Of a stretch of DNA of 64,000 nt, positions 63,883 to 64,000 are shown one piece after another. The notes under the pieces were generated by a model. The model made no database searches. It was not told the origin of the DNA and saw nothing but the letters and a program-made list of their open reading frames with translations. The stretch is taken from assembly GCF_003194565.2 (NCBI RefSeq), contig NZ_QICH01000001.1:1-64000 (forward strand), given 5' to 3'. This stretch comes from Kangiella spongicola (GTDB taxonomy: Bacteria > Pseudomonadota > Gammaproteobacteria > Enterobacterales > Kangiellaceae). The translations under genes were made by a program, and so were the position numbers. Each line of letters starts with the position of its first letter. Position 1 is the first letter of the stretch.

Positions 63883-64000
63883 TCTTGATATCTTTAACTA
63901 AAATCTGATTGCCCACTTTTTTGGTTTTGAATAAATCAATCACCTTGATCAAGTCGCTCAGTTTTTTATAGCCATAATTTCGAATATCGATCGACGATTT
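63863..64000 (-). CDS. 3' end of a gene, probably NYN/LOTUS-domain protein
   Basis: The last 45 codons of a minus-strand ORF run off the right edge. They read SSIDIRNYGYKKLSDLIKVI followed by DLFKTKKVGNQILVKD, which resembles the C-terminal OST-HTH/LOTUS domain of NYN-family RNA-processing proteins (COG1432). The rest of the protein is outside the window. Confidence 0.65.
   Translation of the reverse strand, partial: KSSIDIRNYGYKKLSDLIKVIDLFKTKKVGNQILVKDIKNEDSEV

Overview
The window looks like a chromosomal segment of a marine gammaproteobacterium with roughly 43-45% GC. The evidence is the gene order thrS-infC-rpmI-rplT-pheS-pheT-ihfA-merR, a bacterioferritin/Bfd pair, RNase T next to PyrC, and a CIO-type cytochrome bd oxidase. 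A Kangiella-like (Oceanospirillales) host is my best guess. That is an inference from gene content, not a search result.

Layout. Positions 1-13001 (minus strand) are the 5' part of one giant open reading frame. It has a signal peptide, a DUF11-like N-terminal region, about 30-35 Calx-beta repeats and then near-identical 104-residue cadherin-like repeats, and it runs off the left edge. It is very probably a huge exported adhesin. A tRNA-Pro(GGG) follows at 13.7 kb. Positions 13.8-21.8 kb (minus) hold the conserved translation cluster thrS, infC (AUU start), rpmI, rplT, pheS, pheT, ihfA and a MerR-type gene. Positions 22-34 kb are mixed housekeeping: a GFA-family protein, a beta-propeller GGDEF diguanylate cyclase, cydAB plus a 43-residue DUF2474 gene, gloA, pyrC, rnt, a secreted isoaspartyl peptidase and a lipoprotein.

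Positions 34.9-44.1 kb (plus) form an orphan type VI secretion module. It has a consensus CRP site, vgrG, a DUF4123 adaptor, a 1030-residue VasX-like effector with a hydrophobic C-terminal region, and two tandem paralogous membrane proteins that are candidate immunity proteins. The second of these is broken by a frameshift at a TA dinucleotide tract. A bidirectional terminator at 44.1 kb separates this module from a convergent minus-strand operon at 44.2-54.4 kb. That operon encodes a 1716-residue AAA+ ATPase, a YqiK-like flotillin, a YqiJ-like membrane protein, a small possible ribbon-helix-helix protein, PspA and a DUF2170 protein, with a TerB-like gene upstream. Its start region carries two identical 13-bp palindromes. 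Together it looks like a membrane-remodelling or envelope-stress system, and it sits beside a module for delivering a membrane-active toxin.

Positions 54.9-59.4 kb hold a truncated SOUL-family gene, a secreted zinc peptidase, REP-like inverted repeats, an unrecognised 560-residue protein and a stretch of repeats and terminators. Positions 59.5-64 kb return to conserved genes: a 2-Cys peroxiredoxin, a LysR regulator divergent from a WrbA-like flavoprotein, Fur-box-controlled bfd, bfr, a glycerophosphodiester phosphodiesterase and the 3' end of a LOTUS-domain gene. In Pseudomonas, pyrC-rnt and peroxiredoxin-bfd-bfr are adjacent. Here about 27 kb of mostly accessory DNA lies between them, which suggests an insertion hot spot. 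I saw no CRISPR array, insertion sequence or prophage structural genes.
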